From Serilophus lunatus (lineage: Eukaryota > Chordata > Aves > Passeriformes > Eurylaimidae), in the NCBI GenBank assembly GCA_013399895.1, contig VXBA01005700.1, positions 1,277,560 through 1,341,559 of the forward strand: a stretch of 64,000 bases of DNA, given 5' to 3'. The notes below the pieces were generated by a model. That model was not told the DNA's origin and made no database searches. It saw nothing but the letters and a program-made list of their open reading frames with translations. The translations under genes and the position numbers were made by a program. This document shows positions 12,501-25,157 of the stretch, one piece after another (positions within the stretch are counted from its first letter, which is position 1; every line of letters begins with the position of its first letter).

Positions 12501-15500
12501 TTTTCAGTTACTTTATGCATGTAGAATGTGTGTGCAATGCAGTTCATTTTTTACATACACATATATTTAATATCCTCTGTCTCTTGCTTTCCAAATACAC
12601 ATATCTTGACATATATACATAGGCATCCTTCCTTTTCTCCCTACCTTGTTTTCAGCCCTGAGACACCCCATCTTTTGAGATTTGCATGTCTAAAAGCCAT
12701 GCTATAGCAATTTTTTACTTCTCTAAAAGGAAACTATGTGGCCTGTAATTTAGACCAATGATTTATAAATAAAGTATGACAGAATTGATGAGGAGAAATA
12801 CTGAAATAAGGAAATTGAGGTTTGGCATTTGCTTAAATCATTTCCATCTCTATTGCTGGTGTGTCCTTATCTTATTAGTTACACTGAGTGTTCTGTTTAA
12901 CTTGCTTTCTGAGATTTTTCATGTTTTCATCTGTGTACTTAAAAGCTATAGCTCTAAGGAGATGCCTTGCTTGTTTTAATTGAATGGTCAGGAAGGTTCA
13001 GGGGCAAAACTGATCGCTGTTTATTTAAACTTGGTTTGGGTGTATTCAGTACATTAATCTCTTACATGTTGTGAGAGGAATAAAATTGTGCTGCAGCATG
13101 TTAATATCAAGCTAATAAATGTTAAAAAAAAAAAATTAAAGAAAAAATACCTAATCTTGCAGTTCCCATTAGCGTCTCACTCTGAGAAGTGTTTTATTGT
13201 TGGATTTATGTTACTTTTTCTGCTGCTGTCTGTGATGGTTGTAGATATGAATAGAAGGCAGCATGTAGCATGGATCAAAGTGAGGTGAATGAGCTGAATT
13301 GGAAATTTACCATGCTTGAGCTAATCTGGCAGTGGAAATGACATGAGCGGCTTAATTTTATTTAGAGCTGTGTAAAGGGAGAGGCATTCATGTGTGTGCA
13401 TGTGTGCCGGTCCTGTCTCCCCCAGCCTCTGCCTCGTCTCTCTTCTTGTTCTCCTGGGCCCCAAGTGACGTGCTGGGATGTTACAGGTTATCAGCTTCGA
13501 GGGCATCTGGCATCTCAGGCATTAGTTGTGCTGTTGCAGCAGTCGGAGCACAAGGGATGGTGATGTATTTCTGTGCAGCCTCCACTCTGGAGCGGGTGAA
13601 CTGAGTCCAGCAGCAGGGAAAAGGCTGAGCGAGGTGCTGTCGTCTCTCTGCAGACCTCTGGCTTGCAGGACTCTGTGTGCTTGTGTGCCTGCCTTCCTTG
13701 TCCACTGACAGTGATAAAACAGCCGGTCCCTTGGATATTTCTTTGTCCCATCTCTTAACACAGTTTTCAGAAGAGTTAATGGTCGTACTTCGTAATGTTA
13801 TGGCGTGTTGTACAAAGACCCAGGGAAGGGGGCATGGTCAGGCAGTTGCATTGTGTTTGTTCAGGGAAGGGGAGGGGGGAACCCCAAACAATCTTTTTCA
13901 GAGTCTGAGAAACTTTTCTGAATGAAGAGGAGAATTTTGTTTGAGACAAAGTTTTACAGCAGTTTTACTTAAACAAGTTATTGGATTTAGGATTAAGAAG
14001 GAAAACTTCAGGTATTTCTTACCCACTTGGAACAGTTTTTGCCTCAAATATAAGCATTTGATTCTGAAGTAAGATTTAATCGTGAACTTGAGAATCCTGA
14101 TGAGGACTGTTTGCAGATGTCTGAAAGTTTGTCTTTTTCGTTTGTGTGTCCAATTACATAACTGTAAGTTGAATATGTTTTAAAACAAGAGCTCCTAAAA
14201 CTTTTCATTTATCCTGCAAAACCCCAGGATATTTTCGTGCCTTAACAATATATTTTGCAAAGGTCTGTACCTGTATTACCATAGTCTGAAGCACAGGTAA
14301 CTTTGCATTAAAGCTTTCATGGTGTTCCTGTCAGTTGGAATATTTCCCAGCATCAGTTTTAGAAGCCAGGTTTCATTTCCTAGTGCCAATATTGACACAG
14401 CTCTGAGACGGGTGTATTTAGCATTCACTCTGAAGAGGGTGTGTTCTTTGATGTGCATCCAGAAAATTGTTTTGGTGTGGGTGGGATTTCTATTGTACGT
14501 GGGCACCGGGGTTCCCTCTAGGATTAGATTTCCTCATCCTCCCAAAGCTGCTTTGAGAAGAATGCCTTTTATACTGCTGAGAATTGGATTTGGTGTAAAA
14601 GCCTGTTCCAGTGCATTGTGTACCAGCTGCCTGTGCCACCCTGTGGGGCACGAGTTCTACCCTAACAAGGTGACCAAACCCCTACCATCTTCTTTACCCT
14701 TCTTGACTTTCAGAACAGGAAAAGAGCGCTGAAATACTTAAATAGCAGTTCCTAGTAAGTACTAATACCTCATTTTAGGATGATGCTCACACTCATTTCA
14801 CTGATTTGTTGAGAATCCTTTGATGTCAGTCATAATCTCAGCCTGTCTCCTTTCCAGCATCGTGTTTCCAGGTAATTTGCAACTAAACAATCTATTTATG
14901 GGTTGTGCCAATGCATCATGCTGGATAAGATGACACACTGCCTTTTGCACATGAAGTAACGAGGATAAAGAATCTGTGTTTATTTATTAAAGCTCGGTTC
15001 CCTAACTGAAGTTGTGCAGAAACTCTGCATGAAGTGGTACTGGGGACCTAAAAATAACACCTCACTCTGGCTAAGCTGGCAGCCAGGAGTCTTTCTGCAG
15101 CAGTTTAAAGTTGTAGATTGAATCTCCAAAGAAATGGATTGTTTGCATCAGAGCTTTTACAGACTGAGATGGGCAGCAGATCCTGTGTGAAAGTGGAGTC
15201 CTGATGGTAACTAGTTGAAATATATTCTGAATTTCCAAATTGTTTCTGTTGTTGCCTCTCAAATGTAAAGGAACAGCAAAGCAGACTTCTAATACAGTAT
15301 TTATTTGTTGGTATATAATAACCATTACATCCATGTGATTGACAGGTTTTCTCTGTTCATCTTGTATATTTCTGTATCAAACACTGCCTTTAAATTTGGT
15401 AGAGATCTGTAACAACTCCGTTTGTGATAGAATATAGAGCAAGATCCACTAATGGGATTGTGCAAACCTGTTAAATGCTATTCATTAAAAATAACACCTA

Positions 15501-18500
15501 AATATGCCTCAAAACCAAAACAAAACAATCCCCAACCTGGGATTGACTGTGCATAATTTTGAGTATACAACAGTTTTGCCATCATCTTTGACTGTCTGCT
15601 GTTGACTATCTGTGTTGCTGGAATGGGTAAAAAAATACTAAAGTGTTCTTTACACTGTGTTGTTGCTTTATTATTGTTTTTTTCACAACAGCTCGATCTT
15701 ACTGCAGATGCAAATACAGTAACTATACAATCATAGATCTCTAAGAAACAACAAATCTACATATATACAGTGTTGGAGACTCAAAGTATCCTATTTTTTT
15801 GTTTAATAGACACATACATATGAGGAATAGTAAGGAAATCTGGGTGGAAACTTAGGAGATTTGTCTGGATGCCACATTTTCCTATGCTAGTATAGACACA
15901 AGGACTGGAATTGGGGTTTGAACTGTATTTATAGAGAAAACATCTAAATGAACACGTTCATTTATTTTGTTTCCTGACAAAGTTTTGTTTAAAAATCATC
16001 CTATTTTAAATAATATCAAGATATTTGTGGCTTTTTCTCTCGCCTCTGGCAAAAAAAAACTGTTTTAGTTGACCATTCTGATAAGGTCTGTAACTTCACG
16101 ATTACAGAGCCCTGGGGAATGAAGGAAAGTACCACACTGTTCAGCAAATAAGGTCTACAAATATGGGTTAATGGTTAACTACACTTAAGTCTGGAAATGA
16201 GTGTATATTAATTACAGTTAATTATGAGATAGTACAAGTGCATTGTCATGCAACATGCTCAGAACACACTGTAACTTCAAAGTGTGCTGTTAGTAAAAGG
16301 ATTTGGGTTATTACCGTGTCATTTTAAGGCAGAAGTACCGTTCTTCACTGAAATCTCCAAAGAGCCTTCATGGCCATGTCTGGTGTTGACGTGCAGGGTC
16401 ATCTTCAGTGAACATTTCATATATGTACCTCTGAAGAAAAATTAGTCGACTGCCGTTTGAACTGCAGCAATAGCAGCCTGTCCAGCTGTGCAGTTTTCTG
16501 CCTGTGATTGGCCCTGGAGCAGCACACAGAGCAAAGGTAGTTTGTCCTGATGAATTTTTGGAACCACTTTGAAACTCGACCCTGTTAGAGTTGCCTTTAG
16601 GCACCTCCTGGCATGCTGTGTTTTGGCTTCTGCATATCTCTTGGCTGCACACCAAGCTATGATACTTAAGAGTGTGCAGTGCTCCCCTCCGACTCTCCTT
16701 CTCTTTTGGGGCAGCCGCTGTGAAACCAGGATTTTTGTAGCCAGTTTTCCCTGACTTCCTGCCCTTAAGTCAGAAGCCGTGACAGAAAAAAAAAAATTTG
16801 TTCTCCGGATTACTTTTTTCAAGACAAAATTAATCTCTTCTTCATCCCATAGCCTTTATCCCTTTTGTAATACTACCAATGATATTTATTATTATTGTCT
16901 TGCACCTTCTGCTGGAAGTCAAGATTGTAAAAAAATATTTCAGTTTGTATGACAGGAACTTGTGTTGCAGCCTGTCTCACCCAGGTTTCACAAGGTCAGC
17001 AGGAGTGTTGCAGTAAGTGAGAGCTGAGAGGCCACAGATCTTAAGTCTTGATCTTGAGAATATTTACATGAAAGCATAACTTCATCAAAGCTCCATTCTG
17101 TTGACCCCAGGAATGACTTGTTTATCTGAAATGGGGCCCAAATATCAGCCCTTGGCAAGTTGATGAAGACAGGGGAGGCAGGATGTAATTGCACTGCTGT
17201 GAAGGGTGGCATACATTTTTCTACCCCCAGGCTACCAACTGGCCATCCAGGTGATTTGCCTGGTGTCCAGGGATTGCTCCAGAAGGTGGACATCTTCTGG
17301 GGCTCCCCTGGCATATTTGCCAGCCCTTGGGGACATCTTGGATACTCCAGCTCTCCTCACATGCCCACAGGTACTGATGGCCTGTTTTTAGGCAGCAGTG
17401 TCCTGTTCCAAGGAGCTTCCCTCTACTTCAGTGTAATGAAATCTTTACTGATTTGGCATAAAATTCAGTAATTACAGAAATGGTTGTCCAGGTCATGACC
17501 GTCTGCTATGTCAGTCTCCCAAGGCAGTCTTGATTATCCAGTTTTCTTCAATACGCTGGGAATGCTGGCAGTGTCGGAACTCATGCTAAGGAAGAGGTGC
17601 AGAGCTGATGGATTATTACAGTGATTGAGTTGGTCTGTGTTTGGTGTTGATAAAGGGGAAAACAACATTGTCCTTCAGCCCTTTCAGCTTGGTTCAGTTT
17701 TCTGTCAGCATTCCAGTTAGTAATGTTTTTTAAGAAACAACTCTGTGGTATCTGTAAATAACTTTTGTGAGAAGGGGAGAAAGTACTTGCATAGGTGCTT
17801 TCACTAATTGCATATTGATATAAATACTTGCACATCTGAGTGACACCACAAACCAATTACCAACCAAAACGTGACCATATAAAAAAAAAATGTGATTTTT
17901 TTTTTTTTTCAGCCTTTAAGTTTGATTTGTTTTTAAAATGATTTGTAACTGGCCACTCACTGTTATGGTGAAACTAATTCTGATTAACTAAGCAATTATT
18001 TTTTTACATCATAAAAAGCTACTCCTGAAATTAATTTAAAGCTACTTTCTGTACAGAAACAAATATGTGACTTGGCACTGGGGAATAGTAATCCTGAGCT
18101 GACACCTACTGCTCCTTATTACTGCATTACTGTGGTTCTTCACAGAGTTCATAGGTGGTGTCCCTTGTTTTCCAGAAAGCTGGAATAGTTCGTAAGTCTT
18201 GGATTGCCAACTAGATGGATAATGGAGTAGAGCCCTTTCAACACCTCCAGTGCTGTGTTCAGTCTTACGTGGCCTCTCGAGTTTTACAGGAAAAGTCACT
18301 TATGGCCTGCAGCACTAAACATAACAAACTTCCATTATCATCTTATAATTAAGGTCCAGAATTTGGGAAAGACTGCGGAGTGGTGCCTACTGATGAGTAC
18401 ACTTTGCAAGGATTGCTATGTAGGAAGATTTTCCTCACACAACTGTCTTTGCAAAAGGGTGGGGACACTGGCACTGACCAGCATCCAAACACAGATGTAA

Positions 18501-20159
18501 ATGGTAACAGCTTTTGGGAAAGCCATGAGACCCTTCATAGTCTTAGGGGATATCTGCCTTCTTGCTGGCAAACTGCTGCCTTATCCATAGTAAAATGATG
18601 CTCCCATCCCAGCAGGCCTCCTTGGTTTTGTTCCCAAATTTATGGGTGGGCTGCCTGGAAAGTCGACCTCTTCTGCATGATTTCCATGCACCTGAAGAAG
18701 AGGAAGAGGACTGAAAATGTAACCAAAAACGCAGTTAGATTGAAATTATCAGAGATCACAAAGCATCACAAACCTGTACGTGGACAGCAACTTTATGCAA
18801 TCTGTGAAAAACTTGGTGCTGTTTTAATGTTGTATTCCTGAGATAAAACAGCAAAACCAATGAGGATTATTTTTTACCTTAGAACTCCCAGAGCTTTATT
18901 CTAAAACTCTTGTAAGTCTGGTTTTTAAATACATCCTTGTGGACTTACAATCATACTTAGTATGTTTTTATTTCCTTAATTTAAATGGAGTATCTCCCAT
19001 TTTGAGACAGAGTCAGGGTGGGCAGGGGTTGTGAAGAAGGACACCTCACTGTCAGAGTCTCAACTTCCCTTCAAATTAGTTAGGAACAGAAGTCTTGCTC
19101 GGGTGTTGTTCTTTAGTAAGAGCATTTTCTCTGCCTGACCTGATACACTGCAAATACATATGGATACAAACACACCAGATATGTTTGGGAAAGGATTGCT
19201 TTCTTTTCATGTCGTTTATTATGGGTTAATCCTGCTGCTCTTGCTGTTTATAGCATTTATAAGAAACTTGAGAGTATGGATGCACTCTTCTAAAATATAC
19301 ACAACAATGTGGGTAAATGTAGAGCTCTTGAAAAACAATTGTCTAAACTAACTAGAAAAATACTTTTTTCTGCAATTTATTTCATAGGTATTTGCGTTTC
19401 CAGATCCTCAGGCCACCTAGGATTTAAGTTTTTCGCCTTTTCTTCCACTTTAGGACTTCTGTTGGAGTTCAAGCCAAGAAAAGTTGAAGATAACTGTTAG
19501 GGCAGCACTTCTGAGATTTTACTTGGTTTTGTACACCAGGAAAGAAGGGACTGCAAAGCTGTTGGCAGATGCTGCCAACAGCATGTTGGGGGTAAAATAA
19601 TTTCTTAATGCTAAATTGCAGATATGTGTACATAGATATTTTTAAGGTCTGAGCCATTATTTAGACTGACTTTTATAATCTGGTTAATCAGCTGGTGTGA
19701 AAATAGAAGTAGCCACTCTAGTTGATTTTAGAAACTGGTGGATACAATGTAGGAAAAGGTATTCCGGTATTATTTTGCTACACTATGATTTTTGGCTGGA
19801 GTTTTTCTGACTTGGTGTTTTGAATGTTGTTTGGGTTTTGCCTCAATATTTTGTTGATTGGGACAATTTAAAAATTTTCTTTGTTTCTTTTTTTCCCCTC
19901 ATGCATCATCATTCAGTATTTAATAATGCTCTGTAGGATTAAGAAGAATTAATAGTCATCGTTTCTCTCTTCACTGTAGTGTTTCCAGTCTCTTTTACAA
20001 GAGCTTTAATTTTTTTAATAATAAAGTCTGTCAGATGATTTAAAAACAAAACAATGGAGAAGATTTTATCATTAATTTTTCTTTCTATTGTGAGAGCATA
20101 TCCATTTCCAATTTATTTTTGGCATTAAAAGAAAATGAGATGAAGATAAGGATCCTGTT
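6527..20159. other. Long unannotated stretch, no supported gene
   Basis: About 13.6 kb of mostly AT-rich sequence. I recognise no coding exon, RNA gene or full repeat. Local features are a TA/CA-rich simple stretch near 8940-9010, an A-run near 13123-13136, a moderately GC-rich patch near 13390-13700, a T-run near 17897-17910, and an 11-bp palindrome at 19558-19582. The longest open frame (137 codons, 14319-14732 +) has no recognisable domain. Confidence 0.5.
19558..19582. repeat. Perfect 11-bp inverted repeat with a 3-nt spacer
   Basis: The arms GCTGTTGGCAG and CTGCCAACAGC are exact reverse complements separated by ATG. The inner TTGGC and GCCAA half-sites resemble a nuclear factor I palindrome, but the spacing is 7 rather than the canonical 5. 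It may form a small hairpin in RNA or be a dimer binding site. Confidence 0.6.
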
Positions 20160-20860
20160 GAGCTGAACATAGCAGGCCTTGAAAGACACATTGTGCTCCC
20201 CAAGCACTAACCCTCCGGAATCACAGTGACTTCAGTTCGTGAGATGACGTGGGGATAGTTGCAGAGTGCAGCTGTGGCTTCACACACCTGTCTGTCCATC
20301 CCGCTGCTGCAAAACTAGAAATGTGGCTTCAGTGTGGCTGATGTGTGGACTAACTATGGAAGCACGCTGACGGAAGAGAGTGCTCGCGAATTCCTGGTAA
20401 AATCAGCCTGGTTGTAGGGCTGCTGTGTCAGATCTGCTGAATGCCAAAGCTGCAGGAATGACAGGAATGCTCATTGTCGTTCCTGCGCAACTCGGCTTGG
20501 GGTGGCCGAGTTAATTGGGTGCTTCCTACGTTTTTATTGTGCTTGATAAAGTTAATTTTAGGCCTGATTCTGCCTTTTCTGGCAGCTCTGCTGTCCCGTT
20601 GGGCTGAGTGTGGGAGAGAGGGAAACGGGTCACATGCACAGAAACTGGTCTTGCAGACAAAACCTGGCGTGCAGCTTTGGTGACGCAGAGCTGAGGCTGC
20701 GATCTGTTTATCCGCTGCTTGTTGTGCTGGCCGGGCCTCAGGAGCAGGACTGGGAACTCACAGAGCTCTTTCTGTCGCTAAAGTGAGCGCTGACAGGGAG
20801 ACTGCTGAGTCAGGAAATGGTAGCTTTGCATCGCCACTTCTGAGAGTGTGTGTTTAGGGA
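20160..20860. promoter_or_regulatory. GC-richer block with AP-1/Maf-type motif
   Basis: The stretch is clearly less AT-rich than its surroundings and holds scattered CpGs. TGCTGAGTCAG at 20803-20813 matches the half-palindromic core recognised by Maf/AP-1 proteins and is followed by GGAAATG. This is compatible with an enhancer or minor promoter. Single motifs occur by chance, so confidence is low. Confidence 0.2.
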
Positions 20861-23800
20861 AAGGGTAGTTATTCCTCGTGCAATTTCGTGTACATGGACC
20901 TTCTCCATTTTTTGATAGTAAACAGCAGTTTGGCAGTGCAGAGTTTTTAATTTAGAGCAATCCAGTTAATGTATGTAGTTATGGGAATCCAGGTGAGATT
21001 TCAGAGGGGTTCAGAATCACAAAAGGGTGTATGGGCATCGGTGCTGGAGTTGAAACGTCCCTGATTACTACTGTTTGCAGAATTGAGACATCAGTGTATT
21101 GATTTATTTATATATTTTTTTAAAAATAACATGTAGGTTGCTGTTGTGCATAAAAAACTAGAAAATTTAACCAAAAAAGTGTCTTGTGAAGTATAAAGTA
21201 GCGGTGTAACAGATTCTGCAGAAAGCTTACATTGCATTCTTTGTAGTCTCTTGTTTGTTCAGGTTATATGTCTACATATATCTATCTATCTATAACATAT
21301 ATATGAAGTTATTTATTAGCCTTTGACACATGCTGGTCTTTCCTCGGCAGGCAAGGAAGGCAGTTTCAGCTGCTTAGATAATTTTATTACAAATGGGTCC
21401 AGGTGCAATAACAAATATGCCTTGTAAGCTGTTTTACAGCTTCAGCCTAAACTCTGGATGTCATAGTGATACAGTGAGCAGCTGAAGCTTCTCTTTCTAG
21501 CACAGGGTCAATTCCAACCTTTGCAAAAAAACCCCAGCAACCCAACACAAAAAAATCAGATATCCAAGAGCAATTGTTGCTTACTGATGTGTCCTTCTTT
21601 TTAAGAAAGGTGAACGAGGATGCTTTTTCAACTTTGTGGGTTTAATTTCCATGCATGAGACTTGTGTTTTTAAACATCCCTTCTCAGCTATGAACTTTGT
21701 CATTTTTTCCTCTGAAGGAAAACAGAAACCACTGAATTTCGAGAATTTGCCATGTGATAGTGGAATAGTGCACCATCTCGTTTTCCCTGTCAGTGTACCT
21801 GAGTTGAACATAGAACACGATTTGGAGGTATGAAAGGCTACTTCCCCACAGAGACCACGGATTGTGCTGAGGATCTATAGCTGCTTGTGATGGATATCTT
21901 TTGGGAACATTTGAAGAATAAATGGAATTAAAATTTTCCTTATTCTGCTTGAAAAAATACCTATTTATAGTGCCCAAAAGTTTTTGATTGAGCAGTTATA
22001 TATTGTATATGTGGTACTAAATAAATATGAGGTACTGTACCAAGGCTGAGGAGGACACTAAAATGAACATGGTGTGTTGGAGTTAGACTGACGCACCTTC
22101 AGGACCTGTCTTCCCATTTGCCAGGTGTCTGTGCACAGGCATCTTTCTGGTCTCAGTAACTTTATTGCCACTTCCTTCATAGCTGATGTGTTCCTATGTA
22201 AGTCACTGGGAGCTCCCCCAATCTCTGTCAGAAGCTGTTGCGTAGCAGTAGCAGCACATACAGCAAAGCTGGAGCCCTGCAGTGCCCAGTTTACAGGCAG
22301 ACCTGTGCGCTGTCACCCACAAGAGTCCTGCATCTCTGGGAGCAGCTCCATATACTGGCTTGGAGAAGTTTGGGAGGGCAAAGAGACTGGGCCCAGCAGT
22401 CCAAAGTGATCTGAAAGACCCTAAGGGATACACATAAGGAAATACAGCTGTTCTTTCAACTTTCTTCTCACAGCTGTGTTTGTAAACTTGTCCAAGCTAT
22501 AGCAACATTCAAGTGAAAGTAACTTCTGCTTATATGGATGTTAGAAATCATTATGCTCTGTCTGTTGCATGACCAAATTAACTTAGGAAAGTTATGTTTT
22601 TTCTTTTTGAATTCACTATCAATTATGCATCTGATCAGCCCTTTTTCCACTGACCCTATTCTCCCAAAAGGCAAAGCTGTGGAGAAAGAAGGAAAATTTC
22701 TTTTGAAACTCAGGATTAACCTATTCTTTTCTCAGTCCTTTCTCCCTTTCTTTCTCCATGCGGCATAAAGCATGTAGCAACAACCTGTCATAATTCTTAG
22801 AGGTGTATGGGCAAGTCAGTAGGTGTTTAGATAAGATGCCTCTAAGTTACTTTCCTTTTTTTTTTTTTTAATTCCCCAGCCTCTCAGATTCAAAGTAACT
22901 TAGGAGTTACTGGGCAAAACTTGGAATCCATTGGGAGGTGATGGTGAAGAGCACTTTCCCCGCTTGTATCACTCTCTGATTTTCAGACAGTCTGTGTGGA
23001 TAAGTCCCTGAGAAGTTGGGGGAAGCTGCATTTTCTGGTTTATGTAATTCTGAACTGTGCCCAGGATCATAACAATGTAACGTGGTGAGTCAGGGTAGTT
23101 CTCGGATCTCTGGCTCCTTTGCGAGCCTATTCCAGTTGGAGGATGCTTTTTAAGTTGTAAAACATAGAAAGTTTTGGTATTGTACAACACTCTCCTGAAA
23201 AAAGCTTTTTACTGGGGATTATGTTTGTTGCATCAGTGGCTCTTAGTGAGCTGGTAAATGTAAGAGAGCCACTGCTATGAAACCAGCTGTTGTGAAGTCT
23301 AGCAATACTCCTGCAGGTTTTCTTGCAGTTCCCAATTGCTTGATGGCATTTCTCAACCTTGATCTCTTCAAAAGCAGAGAGTATTTGAAGGACTAGCAGG
23401 CTTGTTTGTTGCTTCCATGCTGAGCAAACAAGCGTGGAGCATTCTGGTGAGCCTTGAGAGCAGCCATTCAGTTTACAGGCACTTGTGTCTCTGTGGCACT
23501 TTTATTTCCCATGGAGATGGTGGTCTCCTGGGACCTGAGGGGCTCCTGAGCCCATGTCTCATGGTGTGAACAGGCACCTCTGGCTTGCAGCACTTCCAGA
23601 CTGTAATGTCTTCACCAGGAATCATTTCTTTTGTAGAGATTAGATGAACACGCCAGTATCTTGAAATATTTCTTCTAGTGTTAATTTTAGCAGCAGTTGC
23701 CATTCATTCGAGAGTCCAGATGGGGGAAGAACATGGGTAAATTTTACTCCTGTCCAGCCAGAGGTAGTGGTTTTAGAGCTCAGGGCTTGCAAGGAGTTTG

Positions 23801-25010
23801 ATAACATGAATCAGATCATCAAGGTACTGTGAATTGGTGTAGTCAGTCAGCTGAAGAAAGAGTCCTTGCTGAGATTGTGACCTATGACTTAAAATAGGTA
23901 ACTAGATTCAAGAGAGTGGTGTTTAGTTATGGCATCTGATACTGTCTCACTGTTCAGGAAGATCCCCCATTTTACTTCAACTCAAGCTTGTATTTATATC
24001 TTAATATCATCTTAAATCTCAGCGAATCCCATATTGTGTAGTTTTCCCTTAAGTGCCCATTGAGAAGTGCAGGGCACACACGGAACTCCAGACAATCTTT
24101 GTTTGCCTCTGACTCTGGGCGACCTTGTTAAGGTGAGCTGGATAACCAGTATCTGGCCAGCATGTGATTCTGTGTCTGAGCCCTTTATCAGTGGGTTCAG
24201 TCACGAATGAATGGGTTGGGTAGAGTGTCGCTGATCTCCAACCCTCTCTTTCAAGCTTCAGCTGTAGTAGGAGAGCTTTCTGTGACTACAGCAGTTGCCA
24301 TCCTGCTGCAGTCACTTGCCAGGTGCTGCTGTGTTCCCCTTTGTGTCATTGTGAGAGAAGCTTAAGAGCTGGCTGTTACATGTTGGGTGCATGGCTGGCG
24401 TGTGGTAGGACACACCATGAGCAGTTTTCGCGCATGGAGGGAGAACGCTGGATGGTCAGTGCTCTCCATAACGTGGGCACCTGGTGGGTGTTGTGATGTG
24501 AACACCAGTGCTTCAGTGGGGTAGACCTCGGAGAAGACCGCAGGTTAGGGATGTTTTGGTGGTTGGGTGTCTGCAGCTTCTGCTGAAAATACTGGAGGTA
24601 AAGTAGGTAGACTCCATAAATCTCCTTTCATTGAATTTTCTCCATTCAAACATCTTACCATTTGACTTTTGTAAGCCAAGAAATGTGCTTGACCTGGCTT
24701 TTGCTGTAGGCTAAAGTGCGCATGTATGGTCAGCCACACAGCTCAGCTGCTCAAATTGCAGTAACTTAGTCCTGTTTCTAAGCTCACAAATCCGTTTAAC
24801 CTAAATCAATGTACTGAACGCTCTGAACGATTTGTCTTATGAGGCTTCAGCTTCATGACTTCTTTCATCAGAAATCAGCCTGGTTTTTGTGACACACTGA
24901 CAGTCACGTGTCATGGATGTAAATTCCAACATTGGATACAGCTTTATTCCCCTGGCATCCTCTGAGCTTAGTGGTGTTGAGGAACCAGCCTAAGCTCTCT
25001 GGGAATAAAC
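20861..25010. other. Unannotated stretch, no supported gene
   Basis: No gene or interspersed repeat is recognised. A short TATC tetranucleotide run occurs near 21277-21292. Several antisense-overlapping open frames under 100 codons at 21600-22430 carry no domain. Confidence 0.5.
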
Positions 25011-25157
25011 AACTCATATTAACATGAGAACTGGAAGCATCCAAGTTAATTTTAAATTTAAATTTACTAATTTTAAAATTAATTAATTTAATTAAATTAT
25101 TTTTAATTAATTAATTAAATTAATTAAATTTAAATTTTAAATTTGCTAATATGAGTT
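25011..25157. repeat. Long AT-rich imperfect palindrome
   Basis: Outer arms AACTCATATTA (25011-25021) and TAATATGAGTT (25147-25157) are exact reverse complements. Between them lies nearly pure A/T sequence built of TTAATT and AAATTT units that pair with each other for much of the interior, with about 24 unpaired bases on the left side. The structure could extrude as a cruciform. It may be a short non-autonomous DNA element or a simple-repeat expansion; no clear target-site duplication was seen. Confidence 0.6.

Noticed and set aside
14319..14732. 137-codon open frame on the + strand
   Set aside because: No family resemblance, overlapped by an antisense frame, and no supporting promoter or splice context.
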